A stretch of 5,118 bases of DNA from an uncultured bacterium (GTDB taxonomy: Bacteria; Cyanobacteriota; Vampirovibrionia; Gastranaerophilales; Gastranaerophilaceae): the NCBI GenBank assembly GCA_937894665.1, contig CALAWF010000080.1:1-5118 (forward strand), given 5' to 3'. Below, one piece after another: positions 1 to 5,118 of the stretch (position 1 is its first letter; each line of letters starts with the position of its first letter). The notes under the pieces were generated by a model. The model saw only the letters and a program-made list of their open reading frames with translations. It was not told the DNA's origin and did not search any database. Both the position numbers and the translations under genes were made by a program.

Positions 1-257
1 GAGGATTATTTGGCATAAATACAAATCAATCCACTATGGCGTATTATTTTGATGTGAACGGTGATAAGAAGCCCAATGTGATTGGCAAGGATATTTATAT
101 TCTTGTGTATGAGCCGGATAGAGGGTTATTGCTTGCCGGAATAGATAAAACGAAAGAAGAAATTGAAGAAAATTGTACGAAAGGAAATGGTTATTGGTGT
201 TTGGCATATATAAAGAGCAACGGCTGGAAAATTGACGATAGGACTTGGAAACGGTAA
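1..257 (+). CDS. Pseudopilin-like protein, C-terminal fragment (5' end outside window)
   Basis: The frame is open from the left edge (first full codon at 3) to TAA at 255-257, giving 84 residues of a longer protein. An internal ATG at 36 is not a convincing start: there is no Shine-Dalgarno sequence before it and the reading continues upstream. The fragment matches the C-terminus of the prepilin-like protein at 4370-5071. Shared features are D-x-N-G-x3-P-N-x2-G-K-D (visible residues 17-30), then KT (49-50), EI (53-54), NC (57-58), KG (60-61), a second Cys (66), GW (74-75), ID (77-78) and a terminal WK. Spacing is nearly the same in both proteins. By that homology it should be a secreted or pilus-associated pseudopilin whose N-terminal cleavable helix lies upstream of the window. 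The Cys pair probably forms a disulfide outside the cytoplasm (inference). Membership of the same family is fairly secure; the exact role is unknown. Confidence 0.75.
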   Translation, partial: GLFGINTNQSTMAYYFDVNGDKKPNVIGKDIYILVYEPDRGLLLAGIDKTKEEIEENCTKGNGYWCLAYIKSNGWKIDDRTWKR

Positions 258-300
258 TTGTAAAGTAATGTAACACCAATTATTCTAAAAAAGTCAATTA

Positions 301-328
301 TTTACTATTTATATACTTTATATATAAG
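301..328 (+). promoter_or_regulatory. Candidate sigma-70-type promoter for the small-protein cassette
   Basis: TTTACT (301-306), a 16-base spacer and TATAAG (323-328) lie just upstream of the gene at 355. The -35 hexamer is identical to the one in front of ftsH (2318-2323), which gives some support. The start site would fall near 335, leaving a leader of about 20 bases that contains the ribosome binding site. The region is very AT-rich, so chance matches are likely. Confidence 0.4.
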
Positions 329-341
329 AGAAGAGAATTAT

Positions 342-347
342 AAAGGA
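342..347 (+). promoter_or_regulatory. Ribosome binding site deciding between two adjacent ATG codons
   Basis: AAAGGA ends 4 bases before the ATG at 352 and 7 bases before the directly following in-frame ATG at 355. The second spacing is closer to the bacterial optimum, so 355 is taken as the start. Use of 352 would only add one methionine. Confidence 0.5.
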
Positions 348-354
348 TTAAATG

Positions 355-708
355 ATGGCTAAAAAAAATAGTAGAGCTACAGGTGAATTTAACAGAGCTG
401 CAGCTTCTACAGATAATTATATTAGAACTAATTTGAATATTAAATCTACTGATGACGAAACTCGTAATGTTATAAGCTCTACTTTTGGAGTTATTAAGAA
501 TAATATTTTGCAAGCGTTCTGGAGTGCAACAGGCTTGGATTCTAATGTAAATACTGCTTACGAACAATCAATGACTGACCCAAGTCAATCATTTGAGGCA
601 AATGGTAAAAGATATTTTGTTTATCCAGGTGGAGTTGGAAAACTTCAAGCATATAACGAATTAGGCAACCCTGCAGACGGATGTTTTACAATGCAGGTAA
701 TCGGATAA
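355..708 (+). CDS. Small soluble protein of unknown function (cassette gene 1)
   Basis: I do not recognise this protein. It is 117 residues from ATG 355 (118 if ATG 352 is used). It has no signal peptide, membrane segment or known catalytic motif. The N-terminus is basic and polar (AKKNSR) and the first half is rich in Asn, Thr and Ser. A more hydrophobic stretch near the middle (FGVIKNNILQAFWSATGLD) could be an amphipathic helix. The C-terminal third is Gly/Tyr-rich (YFVYPGGVGK) with one Cys, and the chain ends VIG. The next gene begins 15 bases after its stop, so the two are almost certainly co-transcribed and may act together. The preceding gene ends about 97 bases upstream, and a candidate promoter lies between. 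That it is a real gene rests on the Shine-Dalgarno sequence, the uninterrupted frame, and the tight coupling to gene 2 followed by a terminator. A structural or secreted accessory role is possible but unproven. Confidence 0.7.
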   Translation: MAKKNSRATGEFNRAAASTDNYIRTNLNIKSTDDETRNVISSTFGVIKNNILQAFWSATGLDSNVNTAYEQSMTDPSQSFEANGKRYFVYPGGVGKLQAYNELGNPADGCFTMQVIG

Positions 709-723
709 GAGGAGCAAAGGTCG

Positions 724-999
724 ATGTCTTCATCAATTAACGGAGTACAATTAGGTAATAAGTTCGGGGCTGATATGCGAACTCAGTTCATGGATCAGGG
801 AATTAACAATCTTCCAAATCCTGAATCCGGTGTTGCAAATTCTTTACCGCAAAATCCCTTATATAATTTGCTTCAAGTAATTTTTCAAGGCAAACAAACA
901 GACAATATTTCAGCTTTCAATCAAAACGATACTTTTATAAAAAATGGATTAGTTCAAAATTTTACAGAAGAAAATCATAACTTAAATTTAATAGGATAA
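724..999 (+). CDS. Small Asn/Gln-rich protein of unknown function (cassette gene 2)
   Basis: I do not recognise this protein. It is 91 residues with no Cys or Trp, no signal peptide and no clear membrane span. Asn (16) and Gln (9) make up about 27% of residues. Several Pro in the middle (LPNPES, LPQNPLY) point to an extended or loosely folded chain with one short hydrophobic patch (LYNLLQVIF, residues 46-54). The chain ends NLIG, resembling the VIG end of its upstream neighbour. A strong Shine-Dalgarno sequence, AAGAGGAG (707-714), overlaps the stop codon of the first gene and sits 9 bases before ATG 724. Translation is therefore probably coupled to gene 1. A hairpin terminator begins 14 bases after the stop, so this is the last gene of the unit. 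It may be a partner of gene 1 (inference from context only). Confidence 0.7.
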   Translation: MSSSINGVQLGNKFGADMRTQFMDQGINNLPNPESGVANSLPQNPLYNLLQVIFQGKQTDNISAFNQNDTFIKNGLVQNFTEENHNLNLIG

Positions 1000-1012
1000 T
1001 GTTCTCGACAAA

Positions 1013-1041
1013 AAACACCGTTCATATTTTGAACGGTGTTT
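1013..1041. terminator. Bidirectional intrinsic terminator between convergent genes
   Basis: A perfect 11-bp stem (1013-1023 with 1031-1041, core ACACCGTTC/GAACGGTGT) encloses a 7-base loop. On the + strand the stem runs into TTTCTTTAT, ending the small-protein cassette. On the - strand the other arm runs into a run of six T (complement of the A run at 1011-1016), ending the aminotransferase gene. It lies in the 68-base gap between the two stop codons. Confidence 0.85.
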
Positions 1042-1067
1042 CTTTATATCCTTCTGTATTTAATCAA

Positions 1068-2192
1068 TTAGCAGCAAGCAGCTGATTTTGATTTTTCAAT
1101 ACATTCCATCAAAGTTTTAGCAACTTTGTCTTGTTCTTCGTGAGTTAATTCTGGGAACATTGGAAGTGAAATTACAACTTCTGTGTTCTTTTCAGTGATA
1201 GGAAGAGAACCTTTGCCCATTCCTAACCAAGCATTAACTTTTTGGAAGTGAAGAGGAATTGGGTAATACAACATAGCACCGATTCCATTTTCTTGAAGCA
1301 TTTTGTGAACTTCATCTCTGTTAGGAACTTTAACTGTATATTGGTGGTAAACACAATATGTATTATCCAATTCTTTTGGAGTTTGAACATCTGCACAATC
1401 TGCAAATAATTTGTTGTAGTATGCAGCGTGTTCTCTTCTTTTTGTATTCCATTCGTCGATATGTTTAGCTTTTACTCTTAAAATAGCTGCTTGAATTTCA
1501 TCAAGTCTGCTGTTAACACCAAGTTCATCGTTGTGGTAACGAACCATTGAACCGTGGTTTCTAAGAGCGATTAATCTATCTTTAAGTTTTTCATCATTAA
1601 CTGTGCAAAGTCCGCCATCACCCATTGTTCCTAAGTTTTTAGTTGGGTAGAAGCTGTAACATCCGATATCGCCGAATGTACCAACTTTTTGACCTTTGAA
1701 AGATGAACCGATAGCTTGGCAACAATCTTCAACAACTCTCAAATTGTGTTTTTTAGCAATTGCCATAATTGATTCCATATCGCAAGGTTGTCCGTATAAG
1801 TGAACCGGAATAATTGCTTTTGTATTTGGAGTGATAGCTTCTTCAATTTTTTTAGGGTCAATATTGAATGTATCAGGGTCAATATCAACGAAAACTGGTT
1901 TAGCACCAACCATGCCGATAGCTTCAGCTGTAGCTACGAATGTGAATGCTGTAGTGATAACTTCATCTCCTGCTCCGATGTCTAAAGCTCTCAATGCAAT
2001 GTGAAGAGCATCTGTACCAGAGTTCAATGCAACTGTGAAATTGCATCCGATGTATTCTGCTAATTCTTTTTCTAATGCTTTAACGTTTGGTCCAAGGATG
2101 TAGCATCCGGATCTCATAACTTCGCATACTGCTTTTTCTGCTTCTTCGCCAATTTGTGCATATTGACGTTTTGAATCAAAAATAGGAATCAT
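1068..2192 (-). CDS. DegT/DnrJ/EryC1/StrS-family PLP-dependent sugar aminotransferase
   Basis: This is a full-length, 374-residue member of the family that transfers an amino group, usually from glutamate, to a keto-sugar nucleotide using pyridoxal phosphate. Visible landmarks are the PLP-phosphate loop NSGTDAL (57-63), Asp156 and Gln159 in VVEDCCQA for the pyridine ring, the Schiff-base lysine Lys185 in SFYPTKNLG, the GDGG turn (191-194), and the VNSRLDEIQAAIL segment (226-238) shared across the family. The overall sequence style resembles WbpE-type enzymes that aminate UDP-3-keto sugars, but the substrate cannot be fixed from sequence. Family members supply amino sugars for O-antigen, capsule or glycoprotein glycans in the cytoplasm. 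The start is firm: AAAAGGAG lies 7 bases upstream of ATG. Oddities are Cys157-Cys158 beside the PLP aspartate, where small residues such as Ala are common, and a C-terminus of AACC. No other sugar-nucleotide gene is adjacent. The family is certain; the exact reaction is not. Confidence 0.95.
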   Translation of the reverse strand: MIPIFDSKRQYAQIGEEAEKAVCEVMRSGCYILGPNVKALEKELAEYIGCNFTVALNSGTDALHIALRALDIGAGDEVITTAFTFVATAEAIGMVGAKPVFVDIDPDTFNIDPKKIEEAITPNTKAIIPVHLYGQPCDMESIMAIAKKHNLRVVEDCCQAIGSSFKGQKVGTFGDIGCYSFYPTKNLGTMGDGGLCTVNDEKLKDRLIALRNHGSMVRYHNDELGVNSRLDEIQAAILRVKAKHIDEWNTKRREHAAYYNKLFADCADVQTPKELDNTYCVYHQYTVKVPNRDEVHKMLQENGIGAMLYYPIPLHFQKVNAWLGMGKGSLPITEKNTEVVISLPMFPELTHEEQDKVAKTLMECIEKSKSAACC

Positions 2193-2237
2193 GTTTATTC
2201 TCCTTTTCTATCTACCAAATAAATAATCCATGTCTTT

Positions 2238-2246
2238 ATTATACCA
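2238..2246 (-). promoter_or_regulatory. Extended -10 promoter of the aminotransferase gene
   Basis: On the - strand this reads TGGTATAAT: a perfect -10 hexamer (2243 down to 2238) preceded by the TGn extension (2246-2244). No good -35 is found at 16-18 bases, as expected for extended -10 promoters. The start site would be near 2231, giving a leader of about 38 bases before the ATG. Confidence 0.6.
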
Positions 2247-2260
2247 TAGCTTGGGGTATC

Positions 2261-2270
2261 TTTATATAAA
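2261..2270. repeat. 10-bp perfect palindrome in the divergent promoter region
   Basis: TTTATATAAA is fully self-complementary. It covers the place where a -35 element of the aminotransferase promoter would sit, so a bound protein could affect that promoter. AT-rich palindromes of this length occur readily by chance in such DNA, so an operator role is speculative. Confidence 0.25.
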
Positions 2271-2279
2271 CTTTACATT

Positions 2280-2295
2280 GTTATAAAAATATAAC
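2280..2295. repeat. Inverted repeat GTTATA-4-TATAAC between the divergent promoters
   Basis: Two 6-base arms around AAAA form a dyad roughly midway between the aminotransferase -10 element and the ftsH -35 element. The size and place fit a small operator, but no matching site is seen elsewhere in the window and the arms are AT-rich. Confidence 0.25.
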
Positions 2296-2317
2296 TGTTC
2301 TTGTGGTGTGATTTTTA

Positions 2318-2346
2318 TTTACTTTTCCCCCTTTTTAAGTTATAAT
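2318..2346 (+). promoter_or_regulatory. Sigma-70-type promoter of ftsH
   Basis: TTTACT (2318-2323), a 17-base spacer and a perfect TATAAT (2341-2346) lie ahead of ftsH. Transcription should begin near 2353, giving a leader of about 42 bases. A pyrimidine run (TTTTCCCCCTTTTT, 2323-2336) fills most of the spacer. I see no heat-shock-type (CIRCE) inverted repeat, so the sequence gives no sign of HrcA control. Confidence 0.7.
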
Positions 2347-2394
2347 CAAGGCACGAGAGTTTATTAATTATTATTTTTTGAAAGGTTATTATAT

Positions 2395-4299
2395 ATGAAC
2401 AAAAGTCAATCAATGGGTATGTATGTGATTTTAGCTATTGTTGTGATGGTTTTCATTTCTACTATTTTTATGAGTGGACCGACAACAAGTACTTCTGAAA
2501 TCTCATATACTAATTTTCTTCAAAAATTAGATAATAAAGAATTTACCAAAATTGAAAAATATGACGATATGATTATCGCAGTTCCGAAAGAACAACCGGT
2601 AGCTAAAGAAGAGAAAAAGTCTGATGGTAAAAATCTGACTTCTCCTTTCTTAACTCAAGAAACTAAAAATTCTCAAGCTCCATTGTTCCAATATAAAGTT
2701 CAAATTCCTGCAAATGACCAAGAGTTGATGGATAAATTAAATACATCAAATGCAGATGTTACTGTTAAAAAAGCTCCGGAAACAAATCAACTTGCCGGAA
2801 ATATCGGAACATTTATAATTGTATTGTTTGCTATTATTTCTCTCGGTTTGATGATTAAAGCTATTCAAGCCGGTGGTTCTCAAGCAATGTCTTTTGGAAA
2901 AAGTAAGGCTAAAATGCTTTTAGATTCAAAGGTTAAAACAACATTCAAAGATGTTGCCGGTATTGATGAAGAGAAAAAAGAATTAGAGGAAATCGTTGAC
3001 TTTTTGAAAAACGGTGAAAAATATATGAAGTTGGGAGCTAAAATTCCAAAAGGTGTTCTACTTGTTGGACCTCCTGGAACAGGTAAAACTTTGATGGCAA
3101 AAGCTGTTGCTGGTGAAGCTAGTGTTCCTTTCTTCTCAATTTCAGGTTCTGACTTCGTTGAAATGTTTGTCGGTGTTGGTGCAAGTCGTGTTAGAGATTT
3201 GTTTGAACAAGCTAAAAAACACCAACCTTGTATTATATTTATTGATGAAATTGATGCCGTTGGTCGTCAAAGAGGTGCCGGTCTTGGTGGTGGTCATGAT
3301 GAAAGAGAACAAACTCTTAACCAATTGCTTGTTGAAATGGACGGTTTTGATGTTAATACAAATATTATTGTAATTGCAGCAACAAACAGACCTGACATTT
3401 TGGATAACGCTCTTTTAAGACCCGGTAGATTTGACAGACAAATTTATATCAATGCTCCGGATGTTAAAGGTAGAGAACAAATTTTAGAAGTTCATGCTAA
3501 GAATAAAAAGTTAGACAAAGATGTTGATTTGAAAGTATTGGCAAAGAGAACTCCAGGGTTTACCGGTGCAGATTTGCAAAACTTGTTAAATGAATCAGCA
3601 TTACTTGCTGCTCGTAAGGGTGAAGATAAAATTTCGATGGATGATGTTGATTCTTCAATAGATAGAGTTATTGCGGGGGTTGAAAAACGTAGCAAAGTTC
3701 TTACTGATAAAGATAAAGAGTTAACTTCTTATCACGAAGTTGGACACGCATTGATAGACAAGTTGTTGCCTGATGCAAATGAACTTCACAAGGTTTCAAT
3801 TATTCCTCGTGGTATGGCTCTTGGTGTTACTTGGACAAGACCGAAAGATGAAAGTGTTCACGTAAGCAAGGCTAAATTGTTAGCAAAAATTGCAGTATCT
3901 CTAGGCGGACGTGCTGCAGAAGAAATTGTTTATGGCAAAGATAACGTAAGTACAGGTGCTTCTCAAGATTTAATCAATGTTACTGATATGGCAAGAAAAA
4001 TGGTTACAGCTTGGGGTATGTCAGAAAAACTTGGACCTATGGCTTATGGTAAAAATCAGGAAAATGTGTTCATGGGTAGAGATTTTGGACACCAAAGAGA
4101 TTATTCTGAACAAGTTGCTTTTGAAATCGATGAAGAAATTAAACGTATTGTTGATGAACGTTATGAACTTGCAAAACGTTTGTTATCAGAAAACAGGGAT
4201 ATGTTAGAAGCAATTTCAAGAGAATTGTTAGACAAAGAAACTATTGATGATAAAGAATTTGAACAGATTATGAATAGAGTTCGTAGCGAACGAGCTTAA
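2395..4299 (+). CDS. ftsH: ATP-dependent zinc metalloprotease FtsH (AAA+ membrane protease)
   Basis: FtsH is a hexameric inner-membrane protease that pulls out and degrades misassembled membrane proteins and selected cytoplasmic regulators. All parts are present in 634 residues. TM1 is at about 9-26, followed by an extracytoplasmic domain at about 28-135 and TM2 at about 136-157. Walker A is GPPGTGKT (225-232) and the pore loop is MFVGVG (257-262). Walker B is IIFIDEID (280-287), and the second region of homology at 329-349 carries arginine fingers Arg342 and Arg345. The zinc site is HEVGH (447-451, catalytic Glu448), with Asp525 in STGASQD as the likely third metal ligand. The start is supported by GAAAGG (2380-2385) 9 bases before ATG. 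Two features differ from E. coli FtsH: the extracytoplasmic domain is longer, with a Lys/Glu/Ser/Thr/Gln-rich segment at about 65-98, and the protein ends soon after the protease domain without the long polar tail. It is transcribed alone between its own promoter and terminator. Both ATPase and protease sites look active. Confidence 0.98.
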   Translation: MNKSQSMGMYVILAIVVMVFISTIFMSGPTTSTSEISYTNFLQKLDNKEFTKIEKYDDMIIAVPKEQPVAKEEKKSDGKNLTSPFLTQETKNSQAPLFQYKVQIPANDQELMDKLNTSNADVTVKKAPETNQLAGNIGTFIIVLFAIISLGLMIKAIQAGGSQAMSFGKSKAKMLLDSKVKTTFKDVAGIDEEKKELEEIVDFLKNGEKYMKLGAKIPKGVLLVGPPGTGKTLMAKAVAGEASVPFFSISGSDFVEMFVGVGASRVRDLFEQAKKHQPCIIFIDEIDAVGRQRGAGLGGGHDEREQTLNQLLVEMDGFDVNTNIIVIAATNRPDILDNALLRPGRFDRQIYINAPDVKGREQILEVHAKNKKLDKDVDLKVLAKRTPGFTGADLQNLLNESALLAARKGEDKISMDDVDSSIDRVIAGVEKRSKVLTDKDKELTSYHEVGHALIDKLLPDANELHKVSIIPRGMALGVTWTRPKDESVHVSKAKLLAKIAVSLGGRAAEEIVYGKDNVSTGASQDLINVTDMARKMVTAWGMSEKLGPMAYGKNQENVFMGRDFGHQRDYSEQVAFEIDEEIKRIVDERYELAKRLLSENRDMLEAISRELLDKETIDDKEFEQIMNRVRSERA

Positions 4300-4324
4300 G
4301 TCAAATAAAATTAAGTATTTAAAT

Positions 4325-4357
4325 AAAAGCCGAAGGTTATTTTAGGCTTCGGCTTTT
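4325..4357. terminator. Bidirectional intrinsic terminator between ftsH and the prepilin gene
   Basis: A perfect 11-bp stem (4325-4335 with 4347-4357, AAAAGCCGAAG/CTTCGGCTTTT) encloses an 11-base loop. The TTTT arm serves as the U-tract for ftsH on the + strand. On the - strand the opposite arm continues TTTTATTTAAATA, giving a U-rich tail for the convergent prepilin gene. It lies within the 70-base gap between the two stop codons. Confidence 0.85.
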
Positions 4358-4369
4358 GAATGTTTATAT

Positions 4370-5071
4370 TTATTTCCATGGATAACTTTTATCTATAACC
4401 CAACCTGCTCGTCTGATTTTTTCTGCACAATAACGTCCCCACGCTCCTTTGCGACAATTTTGGTCAATCTCTTGAGTTGTTTTTCCATATCCAAGTGGTT
4501 GTAAATCTCTTCCTTCCAAGTATGACCCTGTAACTTCAAAGACATCTTTTCCCCAAGTATTAGGACCTTTAGAACCATTTATATCTATTACTACGGAAAC
4601 AGCTCCTGAAGTGCTAACCTTACCATTCGTATAAGTATTTCCTCCATAACCTCGTATTTGAATGGAATATATCATTCCATCATTTGTCTTAAAAGTATAA
4701 TTTGCATCTCTTGTCATTTGAAATGGGTCATAGCTTCCGTCTAATTTTTTGAATTGAGCAAATGAATAACCACAATCTCTATATGTTTTGCAATATGTTC
4801 CTTGTTTTAAGTATGGAGCCCAATATATGCTAAAATATTTTTCAATTGGAAGGTTTAAAATATCATCAATATCTGGGTAGTCTTCTTCTGCAAGAGATAA
4901 CTTGTAGGCTTGATTTAAAACAGATATACTTTTTTGGAGTTTTGCAACCGTTTGTTTTTTCTGATATTTAGTAATTAAATTCGGTATTGTCATAGCTGCA
5001 ACTACTCCGATAATGCCAATGGTTATTAGTACCTCTGCGAGAGTAAAAGCCTTGTTATTTTTTCTTTTCAC
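4370..5071 (-). CDS. Prepilin-like protein with type IV pilin/type II secretion N-terminal signal
   Basis: This is a 233-residue, full-length protein. It has a short basic leader (MKRKNNKA), then FTLAE and a hydrophobic helix (about 9-30), the classic class III signal cut by prepilin peptidase and used to pack subunits into pilus or pseudopilus fibres. Glu13 is the conserved Glu at +5 of the mature chain. The residue before the cut is Ala8 rather than the usual Gly. The soluble part has four Cys (94, 100, 206, 215), probably two disulfides. It also has an Asp/Asn-rich loop, DINGSKGPNTWGKD (163-176), that may bind a metal such as calcium (inference by analogy with GspG-type pseudopilins). The C-terminus matches the fragment at 1-257. 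It starts with GTG, fixed by the Shine-Dalgarno sequence and the leader. No pilus assembly genes are adjacent, so it is probably one of several dispersed pilin-like genes. Whether it is a pilus subunit, a minor pseudopilin or a secreted cargo-like protein cannot be told. Confidence 0.9.
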   Translation of the reverse strand: MKRKNNKAFTLAEVLITIGIIGVVAAMTIPNLITKYQKKQTVAKLQKSISVLNQAYKLSLAEEDYPDIDDILNLPIEKYFSIYWAPYLKQGTYCKTYRDCGYSFAQFKKLDGSYDPFQMTRDANYTFKTNDGMIYSIQIRGYGGNTYTNGKVSTSGAVSVVIDINGSKGPNTWGKDVFEVTGSYLEGRDLQPLGYGKTTQEIDQNCRKGAWGRYCAEKIRRAGWVIDKSYPWK

Positions 5072-5077
5072 TGTTTT

Positions 5078-5082
5078 CTCCT
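5078..5082 (-). promoter_or_regulatory. Ribosome binding site supporting a GTG start
   Basis: On the - strand AGGAG lies 6 bases before the GTG at 5071-5069. There is no ATG in the leader; the first in-frame ATG falls inside the hydrophobic helix (Met27) and would destroy the prepilin signal. GTG is therefore the true start. The remaining bases to the window edge (5083-5118) are AT-rich and include TTGACT on the - strand, but no -10 at proper spacing is seen, so no promoter is called. Confidence 0.75.
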
Positions 5083-5118
5083 ATGATAATAAATATTAAG
5101 TCAATTTATCTTACTAAA

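Noticed and set aside
36..257. Complete 73-residue protein starting at ATG 36
   Set aside because: The frame is open through the left edge, there is no ribosome binding site before 36, and homology to the other pilin-like protein shows it is only a C-terminal portion.
253..284. Possible terminator hairpin after the left pilin fragment (GGTAATTG ... CAATTATT)
   Set aside because: The stem is only 6 Watson-Crick AT-rich pairs plus two G-U pairs around a 16-base loop, with no T tract. It is too weak to call.
258..286. Alternative promoter TTGTAA-17-TATTCT upstream of the small-protein cassette
   Set aside because: Both hexamers match only 4 of 6 positions, and the closer TTTACT-16-TATAAG pair at 301-328 fits better.
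34..567. Two minus-strand open frames (34-279 and 298-567) opposite the left genes
   Set aside because: They overlap better-supported + strand genes, lack ribosome binding sites, and their products look like antisense translations of AT-rich DNA.
1223..1985. Open frames inside the aminotransferase gene (1223-1405 -, 1800-1985 +)
   Set aside because: They lie within conserved catalytic-domain coding sequence, have no ribosome binding sites and give odd compositions typical of shadow frames.
3107..3373. Open frames inside ftsH in other frames or on the other strand (3107-3373, 3142-3324, 3492-3695, 3977-4207)
   Set aside because: They are fully contained in the conserved AAA+ and protease coding sequence, with no separate start signals and no credible protein features.
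4393..4578. Minus-strand open frame within the prepilin gene
   Set aside because: It is a shifted frame of the conserved C-terminal module of the prepilin-like protein.
1..5118. Mobile element, phage or defence-system origin for the region
   Set aside because: No transposase, integrase, terminal inverted repeats, tRNA attachment site or defence-type domains are seen. The recognisable genes are housekeeping or surface functions.

Overview
This AT-rich window carries six protein genes, all ending in TAA, with short intergenic gaps. Two observations suggest a gut-type non-photosynthetic cyanobacterial relative (Vampirovibrionia/Melainabacteria, e.g. Gastranaerophilales). The first is a prepilin-like protein with the leader-helix pattern AFTLAEVLITIGIIGVVAAMTIP. 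The second is a C-terminal DxNGxxxPNxxGKD ... NC-KG ... C ... GW-ID signature that I associate with large pilin-like families in that lineage. The lineage call is from memory of protein style only and is tentative; other low-GC gut phyla use similar prepilins.

Layout. Positions 1-257 (+) are the 3' end of a pseudopilin-like gene cut by the window edge. Positions 355-999 (+) hold a two-gene cassette of small soluble proteins of unknown function, with its own candidate promoter and a strong hairpin terminator at 1013-1041. Positions 1068-2192 (-) encode a PLP-dependent DegT/DnrJ/EryC1/StrS sugar aminotransferase that converges on the cassette. Positions 2193-2394 are a divergent promoter region: an extended -10 promoter drives the aminotransferase, a TTTACT-17-TATAAT promoter drives ftsH, and two small AT-rich palindromes lie between them. 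Positions 2395-4299 (+) encode a full-length FtsH membrane AAA+ zinc protease. A second hairpin terminator (4325-4357) separates it from a convergent full-length prepilin-like gene at 4370-5071 (-), which starts at GTG.

How the genes relate. FtsH is a housekeeping membrane-protein quality-control protease. The aminotransferase probably makes an amino sugar for surface glycans. The two pilin-like proteins belong to the same family and would be exported and assembled by type IV pilus/type II secretion machinery, none of which is encoded here. Nothing links these genes into a single pathway, and each is transcribed as its own unit. The least explained part is the 355-999 cassette. I found no tRNA, rRNA, CRISPR array, insertion sequence or riboswitch, and no gene-free stretch longer than about 200 bases.
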